Position numbers and translations under genes: made by a program. The notes below the pieces were generated by a model. It saw nothing but the letters and a program-made list of their open reading frames with translations, did no database searches and was not told the origin of the DNA. 53,810 nucleotides of DNA, from positions 1-53,810 of the forward strand of contig NZ_RCVR01000031.1 of NCBI RefSeq assembly GCF_016107305.1, written 5' to 3'. Origin of the DNA: Roseomonas sp. KE2513. GTDB lineage: Bacteria; Pseudomonadota; Alphaproteobacteria; Acetobacterales; Acetobacteraceae. Each line of letters opens with the position of its first letter. Positions within the stretch are counted from its first letter, which is position 1. Of this stretch, positions 45,584 through 53,716 are shown one piece after another.

Positions 45584-46468
45584 ATGCCGGGCGCGGACTT
45601 CATGCAGGAGCGCCAAGCGGGGTGGGGCATGCGACCGGCCGCGGCCCTGCTCGACCTGCCCTCCACCGGCACGTCGGTGATCCGCTGGAGTCGCGACGGG
45701 GCCAGCGCCTTTGAGATGCGGCCGCTGCTGTCCGACCACACCATCGTCTCGCTCAACCTTCGCCCCATGCGGGCGGAGGCCTGGCTGGGGCAGAGGAAGG
45801 TCTGGGCCGGTCCCATCGGGCCCCACGCGGTGCGGATCGTGCCTCCCGGGGTGGAACGCCGCTGGTCCACAGCCGATCCCTTCGACCTGCTGCACGTCAT
45901 GCTGCCGCCGCGGGCCTTCCGGTCGGTGGCCGGGCGAGGGTGCGGACCATTCACCTTGTCAGACCCGCTATACGGGTCCGACACCCTCATCCGGCAGCTG
46001 GGCCTGCAGGTTCTCGACGCGATGGAGGGTGGCGGACCTTATCTGACGGAACTGGCGGACGGTCTCTGCCGGGCGCTGGTCGCCCACCTGCTGCGTCGTT
46101 ATCACCTTCCCGCCCCGTCCAGCCCGCCCACCCCGTCCCTCGCCCTTTCACCGGCCCGCCTGCGGCGGGTTGAAGCGCTGGTCCGCGCCCGGCTGGCGGA
46201 GGAGTTGACGGTGGCGGAGATGGCGGGCGCGGCCGGCTACAGCGAGTTCCACTTCGCCAGGCTCTTCCGCGGCGCGACCGGCCGCACGCCACACCGCTAC
46301 CTGCAAGAGGCGCGCATCGCCCACGCCTGCGGGCTGCTGCGGGAGGGCCGGGACGGTGTTCTGGCCGTGGCTCTCGACTGCGGCTTCAAGGACGCCTCCC
46401 ACTTCTCCCGCGTCTTCCACGCCCGAATGGGCATCACGCCGCGGGCGTATCGGAACGGGCCCGCCTAG
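45584..46468 (+). CDS. AraC-family transcriptional regulator
   Basis: A 294-residue AraC/XylS regulator: a variable N-terminal sensing part and two C-terminal helix-turn-helix motifs (about 190-290) with LTVAEMAGAAGYSEFHFARLFRGATGRTPHRYL and VLAVALDCGFKDASHFSRVFHARMGITPRAYR. The frame is open from 45521, but the ATG at 45584 follows GCGAGGAGC and gives a normal length. It sits between the divergent CocE-GGT2 genes and the M20-GGT3-binding protein operon, so it may activate either or both. The ligand is unknown. Confidence 0.88.
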   Translation: MPGADFMQERQAGWGMRPAAALLDLPSTGTSVIRWSRDGASAFEMRPLLSDHTIVSLNLRPMRAEAWLGQRKVWAGPIGPHAVRIVPPGVERRWSTADPFDLLHVMLPPRAFRSVAGRGCGPFTLSDPLYGSDTLIRQLGLQVLDAMEGGGPYLTELADGLCRALVAHLLRRYHLPAPSSPPTPSLALSPARLRRVEALVRARLAEELTVAEMAGAAGYSEFHFARLFRGATGRTPHRYLQEARIAHACGLLREGRDGVLAVALDCGFKDASHFSRVFHARMGITPRAYRNGPA

Positions 46469-46580
46469 CCTGGAGCAGGATCAGCACGATTTCCGCCGTT
46501 TCCGATGGGTGGAGCGGGTGCGCCTGCCCTAACGTCCCTGCGCCAGTAGGCCGCCGACAGGCGGTTGGGGGAGCGCCAGG

Positions 46581-48002
46581 ATGACAAAATCGGTCATCGA
46601 CGACCTGATGGGCCGGCAGGGAGCCATCCGCGCCCGGCTGGACGCCTTCCTGCGCCTGCCGAGCGTCAGCGCCGATCCGGGCTTCGCGGAGGGGATGGAG
46701 GCCGCGCGCGACTTCCTGCTGGACTGGCTGCGCGGGATCGGCCTCTCCGACGTGCGGCTGCTGGACGGCGGCGGCGAGCCTGCCGTCTACGCGGCCTGGG
46801 AGGGGGCGCCGGGCCGCCCCACCCTGCTGGTCTACGGCCACTACGACGTGCAGCCCCCTGCCCCCCTCGCGGCCTGGCGTACCGACCCCTTCGAGCCCGT
46901 GCAAAAGGGCGGGCGCCTTTATGCGCGCGGCGCCTCGGACGTGAAGGGCTCCACCACCATCGCGATCGAAGCGGTGGCCGCGTTCCTCCGCGTGACCGGG
47001 CGTTGCCCGGCGAACCTGAAGTTTTTCCTGGAGGGCGAGGAGGAGACCGGCAGCCCCAGCCTGCGCGAGCTGGTACGGCGTCACGGTGAGCTGCTGCGAG
47101 CCGACGCCGTGATCTCGGCCGATGGCGGCCGTGCGAGCGAGACCATCCCTACCATCAATGTCGGCGCGCGCGGAATCGCGGGCCTGGAAGTGGCGCTGCG
47201 CAGCGCTGACAAGGAGCTGCATTCCGGCCGCTACGGCGGCGCCGTGCGCAACGCACTGCACGAGATGGCGCGGCTGGTCGCCTCCTTGCACGATGCGGAG
47301 GGGCGGATCGCCGTGCAGGGCTTCCTGGCGGCCGTGCCGGCGTTGACCCCAAATCAGCGGACCGACACGGCGGCCTTCCCGCTGGACGAGGCCACCTTTT
47401 GCGGTGAGGTGGGCGCTGCCGCCTTCGGCGAGCCCGGTTACACTCTGCGCGAGCGCCTGACGCTGCGCCCGGCCATCGACGTGAACGGGATGTGGGGCGG
47501 CTACACGGGCGCGGGCAGCAAGACCGTGATCCCGGACGAGGCCTTCGCTAAGATCACCATGCGCCTCGTTCCCGGCCAGGATCCGGAGCGGGCGGTGGCG
47601 GTGGTGGCCGAGCACCTCGCGCGCCACTGCCCCTCCGGTGTTTCGCTGCGGATCACGCCGAAGAGCGGCAATTCCCCCGCTTCGAGCCTCGCGGAGGACC
47701 ATCCCCTGCTGCGCGCGGGCTCGGCGGTGCTGGAGCGGCTGATGGGACGACCACCGGTGCCGGTGCGGCTCGGTGCCACAGTGCCGGTGACGGCGCTGTT
47801 CCAGGAGCTGCTTGGGATCGACACGCTGATGTTCGGCTTCAACCTGCCGGACGAGGACGTGCACGCGCCGAACGAGTTCTTCCACCTCGATTCCATCCCG
47901 CTCGGGCTGCAGGCCTGGGCGATGCTGCTGACCGAGTTGGGCGGGATGGCAGAGGCGGATTTTGCGCCATTCCGGCGCACCGTGAGGGGAGGCCCGGCAT
48001 GA
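46581..48002 (+). CDS. M20-family dipeptidase/amidohydrolase
   Basis: A 473-residue metallopeptidase of the CNDP/PepV-like M20 group. Zinc-site motifs: VYGHYDVQPP (His about 87), ARGASDVKGS (Asp about 116), FLEGEEETGSP (catalytic and bridging Glu about 151-153) and ISADGGR. The C-terminal ligand His is probably in NEFFHLDSIPLG. The dimerisation domain lies at about 200-370. The ATG is preceded by GGGGGAG. Its stop overlaps the GGT3 start by 4 bases (ATGA), so the two enzymes are translationally coupled. It would cleave a dipeptide or acyl amide in the cytoplasm, in partnership with GGT3 and the downstream binding protein. Confidence 0.92.
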   Translation: MTKSVIDDLMGRQGAIRARLDAFLRLPSVSADPGFAEGMEAARDFLLDWLRGIGLSDVRLLDGGGEPAVYAAWEGAPGRPTLLVYGHYDVQPPAPLAAWRTDPFEPVQKGGRLYARGASDVKGSTTIAIEAVAAFLRVTGRCPANLKFFLEGEEETGSPSLRELVRRHGELLRADAVISADGGRASETIPTINVGARGIAGLEVALRSADKELHSGRYGGAVRNALHEMARLVASLHDAEGRIAVQGFLAAVPALTPNQRTDTAAFPLDEATFCGEVGAAAFGEPGYTLRERLTLRPAIDVNGMWGGYTGAGSKTVIPDEAFAKITMRLVPGQDPERAVAVVAEHLARHCPSGVSLRITPKSGNSPASSLAEDHPLLRAGSAVLERLMGRPPVPVRLGATVPVTALFQELLGIDTLMFGFNLPDEDVHAPNEFFHLDSIPLGLQAWAMLLTELGGMAEADFAPFRRTVRGGPA

Positions 48003-49600
48003 AGGGCATGGTGGTGGCGGCCCAGCCAGAGGCGGCTGAGGCCGGGGTGCTGACGCTTCGGCGGGGCGGCAACGCGGTCGACGCTGCGATCGCCGCGGCC
48101 TTCGTGCAGGGCGTAGTGGACCCGCTGATGACGGGAATCGCGGGCTACGGGACCATGCAGGTCTACATGCCCCATCGCGGCGTTCACCAGCACCTGACCT
48201 TCTACGCCCGCGCCCCGCGCGCGGCGCGGCCGGAGATGTGGACGGACATCGTGACGGGCCAGTCCCGTGACGGCTTCGCCTATCTCGTCAAGGACCACGT
48301 GAACGAGATCGGCTACCTGGCCCCAGGGACGCCCGGGAATCTGCGCGGCTACACCGACGCCCTCTCCGACTTCGGTACGATGGAGCTGGCCGACGTCATG
48401 CGTCCGGCTATCGAGCAAGCACGGAGCGGCTTCATGGTGCGCCCCTATGTCCACTACTACTGGACGCTGGACCAGCGCGCGACGGGGATGCTGAACCCCG
48501 CGGACCTCCTTCGCTTCAGCAGCACAGGGCGCGAGATCTACTGTGCGCCGGACGGAACGCCGAAGAGGCCGGGCCAGACCGTCTCCAACCCCGACATGGC
48601 GCGCTCGCTGGAGCGGATCGCACGGCACGGGCCGGATGTCTTCTACTGCGGGGAGATGGCGGAGGAAATCGTTGCGGACTTCCGGCGCCATGGCGGCCTG
48701 CTCTCCATAGAGGACCTGCGGAACTACCGTACCCTGCGCAGCGATCCCGTATGGGGCAGCTATCGCGGTCACCGCGTGGCCAGCCTGCAGGCACCCGGCG
48801 GCGGGCTGAGCCTCGTGCAGCTGCTGCACATACTGGAGAGGTTCGACATCGGCGCGCTGGAGCACGGCAGCGCCGAGCACCTCCGCATCCTCGCGGAGGC
48901 GATGAAGCAGGTGGCCATCGACAAGGACACCCATATCGGTGACCCGGAATTTGTCGAGGTTCCCGTGGAGATGCTGCTCTCGAAGGACCGTGCGGCAGAG
49001 ATCGCGGCCCGCATCCGGCGCGGGGAGAAGGCGCATGTCGCCCGCATGCCCTACGAGGCGGCCGACACCACCCATGTCACGGTCATGGACGCCGAGGGCA
49101 ATGCGGTGGCACTGACGCACACGCTCGGCAATCCCTCCGGCGTCATCACGGACGGGATGGGCTTCATGTACAACGGGCTGATGAACGGCTTCGATCCCCG
49201 CCCCGGGCGTGCGGGATCCATCGCGCCAGGGAAGAGCCGGACGTCCTCCCAGTGCCCGACGATCGTATTCCGGGGGGATGCCCCCTACATCGTCCTTGGC
49301 GCACCGGGGGGCACCGCCATCGTGCCGGCCCTCACACAGGGAATCAGCAACGTGATCGACTTCGGCATGACGATGTTCGAGGCTGTCGCCGCGCCGCGCA
49401 TTTCTGTCAACAGCGACACGATCGACGTATCAAACCGCATCCCGCGCTACGTGACCGACGCCCTGGAGGCGCAGGGCTACCCGATCGCCCGCTCCTACAT
49501 GGGCTTCGCCTTCGCGGCGATCCATGCCATTCGCGTGGAGGACGGGCGGCTGACGGGTGGTGCGGACCCGCAGCGCGATGGCGTGGCGCTGGCGGCGTGA
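47999..49600 (+). CDS. Gamma-glutamyltransferase-like Ntn hydrolase (GGT3)
   Basis: A 533-residue GGT-family enzyme, no signal peptide, coupled to the M20 peptidase by a 4-base overlap. Features: RRGGNAVDAAIAAAFVQGVVDP near the start, nucleophile Thr357 in ADTTHVTVMD, and oxyanion motif GAPGGTAI. As in its paralogues, the classical NNxMDDF motif is replaced by GMGFMYNGLMNGFDPRPGRAG and SIAPGK. The binding-protein gene starts 99 bases later. The set peptidase, Ntn hydrolase and binding protein points to uptake and breakdown of one amide or peptide compound. Confidence 0.88.
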   Translation: MKGMVVAAQPEAAEAGVLTLRRGGNAVDAAIAAAFVQGVVDPLMTGIAGYGTMQVYMPHRGVHQHLTFYARAPRAARPEMWTDIVTGQSRDGFAYLVKDHVNEIGYLAPGTPGNLRGYTDALSDFGTMELADVMRPAIEQARSGFMVRPYVHYYWTLDQRATGMLNPADLLRFSSTGREIYCAPDGTPKRPGQTVSNPDMARSLERIARHGPDVFYCGEMAEEIVADFRRHGGLLSIEDLRNYRTLRSDPVWGSYRGHRVASLQAPGGGLSLVQLLHILERFDIGALEHGSAEHLRILAEAMKQVAIDKDTHIGDPEFVEVPVEMLLSKDRAAEIAARIRRGEKAHVARMPYEAADTTHVTVMDAEGNAVALTHTLGNPSGVITDGMGFMYNGLMNGFDPRPGRAGSIAPGKSRTSSQCPTIVFRGDAPYIVLGAPGGTAIVPALTQGISNVIDFGMTMFEAVAAPRISVNSDTIDVSNRIPRYVTDALEAQGYPIARSYMGFAFAAIHAIRVEDGRLTGGADPQRDGVALAA

Positions 49601-49699
49601 GCCGGAAGAGGCCTTCCCGGTAAAGCCGGGTGATGCGAATAGCGCTTCTCCCGCGGCGATGGCGGGCAAGAGAGGCAGGAATGGTGAAGGAGATGTCCC

Positions 49700-51286
49700 A
49701 TGCAGCGCCGTAACCTTCTGGCGGCGGCAGCGTCGCTGACCGTCTTCCCGACCGTGCTTCCCCGCGGCGCCCGGGCCGCCGGCACCGATCTGGAGATCGG
49801 GCTCGGCGGAGCCTTTACGACGATCGACCCGCATTTCTTCCACGCGACGCCGAACCACACCGTGGCGATGCACATGTTCGAACGGTTGGTGGACCGGACG
49901 CCGGACGGCAAGCTTGTGCCCGTGCTTGCGGAGAGCTGGAGATCCATCAGCGACACCCTCTGGGAGTTCAAGCTGCGCCCGGGCGTGAAGTTCCACGACG
50001 GCGGCGAGCTGACGGCCGACGACGTCGTCTTCACCTTCGAGCGCGCGCCAAACGTGCCGAACAGCCCGGGCGGATTCGGCACCTTCCTGCGCGCTGTCAG
50101 CCGGTTGGAGGTGCCGGACGCGCTGACGCTCCGCGTCCACACCCACCAGCCCGCACCGGATCTGCTGCTGAACCTAACCTATGTCGGCATCCTCTCCCGC
50201 CGTGCCGGCGAGGGTGCCTCGACCGCCGACTACAACTCCGGCAAAGCCGCCATCGGAACGGGCCCGTACCGCTTCGTTTCCTTCACACCCGGCAGCCGCG
50301 TGGAGATGCGGCGATTCGACGGCTGGTGGGGGCCGAAGCAGCCCTGGGAGAAGGTGACGCTACGATTGCTCTCTAACCCGGCGGCACGCAGCGCGGCGCT
50401 GCTCTCCGGCGATGTGGGCGTGATCGACACGCCCTCGGTCAGCGATCTTCCGAAGCTGCGGAGCGAGCCACAGGTATCGGTGGTTTCGGTGGGCGGCATC
50501 CGCTGCATGTACCTTGTCCCCGACTTCTCTCGCGAGGGCGAGAGCCCCTTCGTGCTGGGGAACAACGGCCAGCCCCTCCCGAAGAACCCGTTCCGCGACC
50601 GTCGGGTGCGCGAGGCGCTCTCCTGCTCCATCCAGCGCTCGGCCCTGGCGGACAGGATCATGCTGAACACCGCCGCACCCACGAACCAGTGGATGCCGGA
50701 GGGCGGCTACTCCTACGCGCCCGGCGTCACGGTTCCTGAGTACAACCCGAACCGCGCGCGACAGCTTCTCGCAGAGGCCGGGTTGGGCCAGGGTTTCCGC
50801 CTCACCCTTCACACGCCGAACGACCGGTACCCGAACGACGCGCGGCTCGCCCAGGCCGTTGCCCAGATGTGGGCGCGCATCGGCGTGCAGACGAACGTCG
50901 AGGCGCTGCCCTGGAGCAGCTTCTTCGGCCGGGGAACGCGGCAGGAGTTCTCCATGGCGCTCTGGGGCTGGGGCAGCCCCACTTTCGAGGGCGGATACAT
51001 GCTGACGAACTGCATCGCCACTCAGGACAAATCGAGGAACCGGGGTTCCTACAACTACGGGCTCTACTCCAACCCGGAACTGGATCGGTACATTTTCGAG
51101 GCGGTGGAGGAGATGGATGAGGCCAAGCGCGAAAGGCTTCTGATCAGCGTCACGGAGCGGACCATGGTGGATATTCCCATTATGCCGATCCTGATGCTCG
51201 AGAATCTCTGGGCCACGCGGAAGGACATCTCGATCCAACCGCGGCGAGACGAGCGGACGCTGGCGATGGACATCAAGCCGGCCTGA
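49700..51286 (+). CDS. ABC transporter substrate-binding protein, family 5
   Basis: A 528-residue periplasmic binding protein. AAGGAG 7 bases before the ATG; the N-terminus MQRRNLLAAAASLTVF is a twin-arginine-like signal ending near GARA. Family segments: IDPHFFHATPNHTVAMHMFERL (about 38-59), FHDGGELTADDVVFTFERA and GTGPYRFVSF. It shares long stretches with the protein at 14718, such as NPFRDRRVREALS and LTLHTPNDRYPNDARL, so the two are paralogues serving parallel GGT modules. It closes the M20-GGT3 operon; a hairpin follows 39 bases after the stop. No permease genes are linked. Confidence 0.92.
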   Translation: MQRRNLLAAAASLTVFPTVLPRGARAAGTDLEIGLGGAFTTIDPHFFHATPNHTVAMHMFERLVDRTPDGKLVPVLAESWRSISDTLWEFKLRPGVKFHDGGELTADDVVFTFERAPNVPNSPGGFGTFLRAVSRLEVPDALTLRVHTHQPAPDLLLNLTYVGILSRRAGEGASTADYNSGKAAIGTGPYRFVSFTPGSRVEMRRFDGWWGPKQPWEKVTLRLLSNPAARSAALLSGDVGVIDTPSVSDLPKLRSEPQVSVVSVGGIRCMYLVPDFSREGESPFVLGNNGQPLPKNPFRDRRVREALSCSIQRSALADRIMLNTAAPTNQWMPEGGYSYAPGVTVPEYNPNRARQLLAEAGLGQGFRLTLHTPNDRYPNDARLAQAVAQMWARIGVQTNVEALPWSSFFGRGTRQEFSMALWGWGSPTFEGGYMLTNCIATQDKSRNRGSYNYGLYSNPELDRYIFEAVEEMDEAKRERLLISVTERTMVDIPIMPILMLENLWATRKDISIQPRRDERTLAMDIKPA

Positions 51287-51588
51287 GACAAACCGCCCCT
51301 TCGACTGGAGCGGACCTCGTCAGCGGGTGGGGATGACGCCGGCTCATCCCCACCTTCGCTGCATCATGCCTGGACTTGCGCCGTCCTGACCTTTCAGGGT
51401 GTCGGTACTGGGCCTCCTTGAGCGCTTCGGAAGCGCCAAAGGCGATCAGTTTCGTCCTGACCGGTTTGAAGCGCTCCGGGTATGCCGGAGGCGTCGAACG
51501 ATGAGAGCTTCACACGGAACTCTGTTGCACTGGCATTGCCAAACTGATCCGGGCATCATCACCGGAGCACGGTGGGCCCAAACCTGTC
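51287..51588. other. Intergenic region with terminator, no gene
   Basis: Contains the hairpin listed separately and then the promoter region of the AraC gene. A 108-codon frame from 51399 overlaps the AraC gene in another frame and is judged spurious. Confidence 0.55.
51326..51354. terminator. Hairpin terminator after the GGT3 operon
   Basis: GGTGGGGATGA, loop CGCCGGC, TCATCCCCACC: eleven perfect pairs, 39 bases after the binding-protein stop. It lacks a T run, so it may need Rho or act as an mRNA 3' stabiliser. Confidence 0.65.
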
Positions 51589-52485
51589 ATGGCAGTGACT
51601 CAGCCCTATTCCTCCTGCCTTGCGCACGGGATGCTGTTCCGCGCTGGGGTGACGGAGTACCTGTCCAGCCTGTCCCAGGGCTGGCGATCACTGTATGCCT
51701 CGACTCAGCGCGAGCAGCCTTATGAGCACAATTGCCCAGGCGTGCAGGACCACCTGCTCGTCCTCCACATGGACGGGCCCGTCCCGGTAGAGCGGGAGCT
51801 TTCTCAGGGCCGCGGCACCTCTCTCATCCCGGAGGGAGGGACACATATCATTCCCGGTGGCACAGTCTTCGGCGTTCGCCTGCGCGCGCCGCTGACCAGC
51901 CTTCACCTTTACCTCTCGGACGCGGTCCTTCGTGCGGTGGCTGCAGAGTGCGAGATCGGTGACCCGTCCCGTCTGGAGGTCATCCCCCGCTTCGGGGACG
52001 TGGACCCGGCCCTCACCCATCTTCTGCTGGCTGTGCGAGACGTGCTCGCCGACGGACATCCCGCAAACAACTGCTACGTGGACCACCTCGCGGCCGCGAT
52101 CGCCGCAAGGCTCATCCGGCGGCACTCCAGCAGCCCGTCCGCCGCGGCCCAGGCGAAGACGGTTAGGGCTCGTGACATTGCGCCGGCAATAGACTTCATG
52201 CGGGCCAACCTTCACCGGTCCATCACCCTCGCCGACATCGCTGCGGCGAGTTCCTGCGGCCCTGTCCAGCTCACAAGGCGCTTCCGCCAGGTCCTGGGCA
52301 AGCCGCCGCACCAGTATCTGATCCAGCTCCGCGTCGAGGCGGCCCGCCTCCTGCTCACGGGGTCACGCCTCCCTATCGCCGAGATCGCGCTGGAATGCGG
52401 GTTTGCGAGCCAGGAGCACCTGACTCACCTCTTCCGACGGGCTACAGGCATCACTCCCGCCGCCTTCCGCCGACAATCCTGCTGA
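51589..52485 (+). CDS. AraC-family transcriptional regulator
   Basis: A 298-residue AraC-type regulator with a cupin-like N-terminal part (about 40-170, including PEGGTHIIPGGTVFGVRL) and two C-terminal helix-turn-helix motifs: ITLADIAAASSCGPVQLTRRFRQVLGKPPHQYL (about 205-237) and IAEIALECGFASQEHLTHLFRRATGITPAAFR (about 260-291). The start has no obvious ribosome site. It precedes the ring-cleaving dioxygenase/glyoxalase gene by 147 bases in the same direction, which it may regulate. It is not closely similar to the AraC gene at 45584. Confidence 0.88.
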   Translation: MAVTQPYSSCLAHGMLFRAGVTEYLSSLSQGWRSLYASTQREQPYEHNCPGVQDHLLVLHMDGPVPVERELSQGRGTSLIPEGGTHIIPGGTVFGVRLRAPLTSLHLYLSDAVLRAVAAECEIGDPSRLEVIPRFGDVDPALTHLLLAVRDVLADGHPANNCYVDHLAAAIAARLIRRHSSSPSAAAQAKTVRARDIAPAIDFMRANLHRSITLADIAAASSCGPVQLTRRFRQVLGKPPHQYLIQLRVEAARLLLTGSRLPIAEIALECGFASQEHLTHLFRRATGITPAAFRRQSC

Positions 52486-52632
52486 GCCGTATCTGGCTGA
52501 GGCCGTAGGGCGCGCCGCTGGGCGCCCTGCGTGAGCGTTTCATGACGGGATCACGCGCGGATTGTGCAGGCCCGGCCCGGCCTTCCCTGCCTAACATCCA
52601 GCCAAGGCCAAAAGGCCGCGAAGGAGGAAACG

Positions 52633-53619
52633 ATGGCCAAGGATTACGTGACGGGGATGCACCACGTCACCTCATGCGTCGGCAAGGCGCAGGAGGATAT
52701 CGACTTCTTCACCCGCATCATCGGGCAGCGCATGGTGAAGCAGACCGTCCTCTTCGACGGAAGCACGCCGATCTACCATCTCTACTATGGCAACCGGGAC
52801 GCTCAGCTCGGCACCATCATGACCACCTTTCCCTATCGCCAGGCGGGCATCCGAGGCCGCAAGGGCACCGGTCAGGTGGCGGTGACCGGTTACTCCGTCG
52901 CCGAGGATGCACTGGAATTCTGGGCCCGGAGGCTGGAACGCCTGGGCGTGGCGAATGATGGTATCCGTCAGCGCCTGGGCCAGTCCGTCATCCGCTTCGA
53001 GCACCCCTCCGGTCTGGAGTTCGAGATGGTCGGCGATAACCGCGACGACCGGGCGGGCTGGACGACCGACGAGATTGAGGAGAAGGACTCTGTCCGCGGC
53101 TTCAATGCCGTCACCATGTCAGTTCGGGACCGGATAGAGCAGGAACGCTTCCTCGTGGACGCGGTGGGCTTCCGCAAGACCGCGGAGGACGAGCGCTACC
53201 AGCGGTTCGAAATTGCGGAAGGCGGACCGGGCTGCACGGTCGTCGTCCGCCACGACCCCGATGTGCCGCAGGGAAGCTGGACTTTCGGCGAGGGTACGGT
53301 CCACCACGTCGCCTTCGCCGTGCGGAACGACGCGGAGCAGATGGAGTTCCGCGAGCAGATTGTCGGCATGGGCTACACGGACTGTTCGGAGTCAAAGGAC
53401 CGAAACTACTTCCACTCCGTCTATTGCCGCTCGCCCGGCGGCATCCTCTGTGAGTTCGCCACCTCCGACATCGGCTTCACGGTGGACGAGCCCGCGGAAG
53501 AGCTGGGCCGGACGCTGCTGCTGCCGCCCTGGTTCGAGAGCCGCCGGGCGGAGATCGTTGCGCCGCTGGAGCCGATCACGGTGCCGGCTTCCTCCCTCGG
53601 CAGGAAGGTGCCGGCCTGA
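52633..53619 (+). CDS. VOC-family ring-cleaving dioxygenase/glyoxalase-like protein
   Basis: A 328-residue vicinal-oxygen-chelate protein with two tandem beta-alpha-beta-beta-beta modules, similar to MhqO/LinE-type hydroquinone dioxygenases. Module one starts GMHHVTSCVGKAQEDIDFFTRIIG (about 8-31). Module two starts SVRGFNAVTMSVRDR (about 155-169). Candidate metal ligands are His10 or His11, His in GTVHHVAFAV (about 226-227) and Glu in GGILCEFAT (about 276). The start follows a perfect AAGGAGG with a 5-base gap. Members cleave hydroquinones or protect against quinones/electrophiles. An alternative is a glyoxalase-like resistance enzyme. Confidence 0.88.
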   Translation: MAKDYVTGMHHVTSCVGKAQEDIDFFTRIIGQRMVKQTVLFDGSTPIYHLYYGNRDAQLGTIMTTFPYRQAGIRGRKGTGQVAVTGYSVAEDALEFWARRLERLGVANDGIRQRLGQSVIRFEHPSGLEFEMVGDNRDDRAGWTTDEIEEKDSVRGFNAVTMSVRDRIEQERFLVDAVGFRKTAEDERYQRFEIAEGGPGCTVVVRHDPDVPQGSWTFGEGTVHHVAFAVRNDAEQMEFREQIVGMGYTDCSESKDRNYFHSVYCRSPGGILCEFATSDIGFTVDEPAEELGRTLLLPPWFESRRAEIVAPLEPITVPASSLGRKVPA

Positions 53620-53633
53620 TCTACCCGGCCGGC

Positions 53634-53668
53634 CGTTCCCGCAACGCACCACATGCCGTGCGGGAACG
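53634..53668. terminator. Hairpin after the dioxygenase gene
   Basis: CGTTCCCGCA and TGCGGGAACG pair over ten bases around a 15-base loop, 15 bases after the stop codon. Candidate terminator without T run. Confidence 0.5.
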
Positions 53669-53716
53669 CAGCGGAGCACCGCGCGTCGGCCTGGCGTGAT
53701 CCTCCAAGGAGGCAGC

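Noticed and set aside
42762-45680. 972-codon plus-strand frame opposite GGT2 and the CocE hydrolase
   Set aside because: Antisense shadow of two well-supported genes; composition is high in Arg, Gly, Ala and His with no family motif.
51399-51725. 108-codon frame upstream of and overlapping the second AraC gene
   Set aside because: No family resemblance, and it overlaps a clear gene in another frame.
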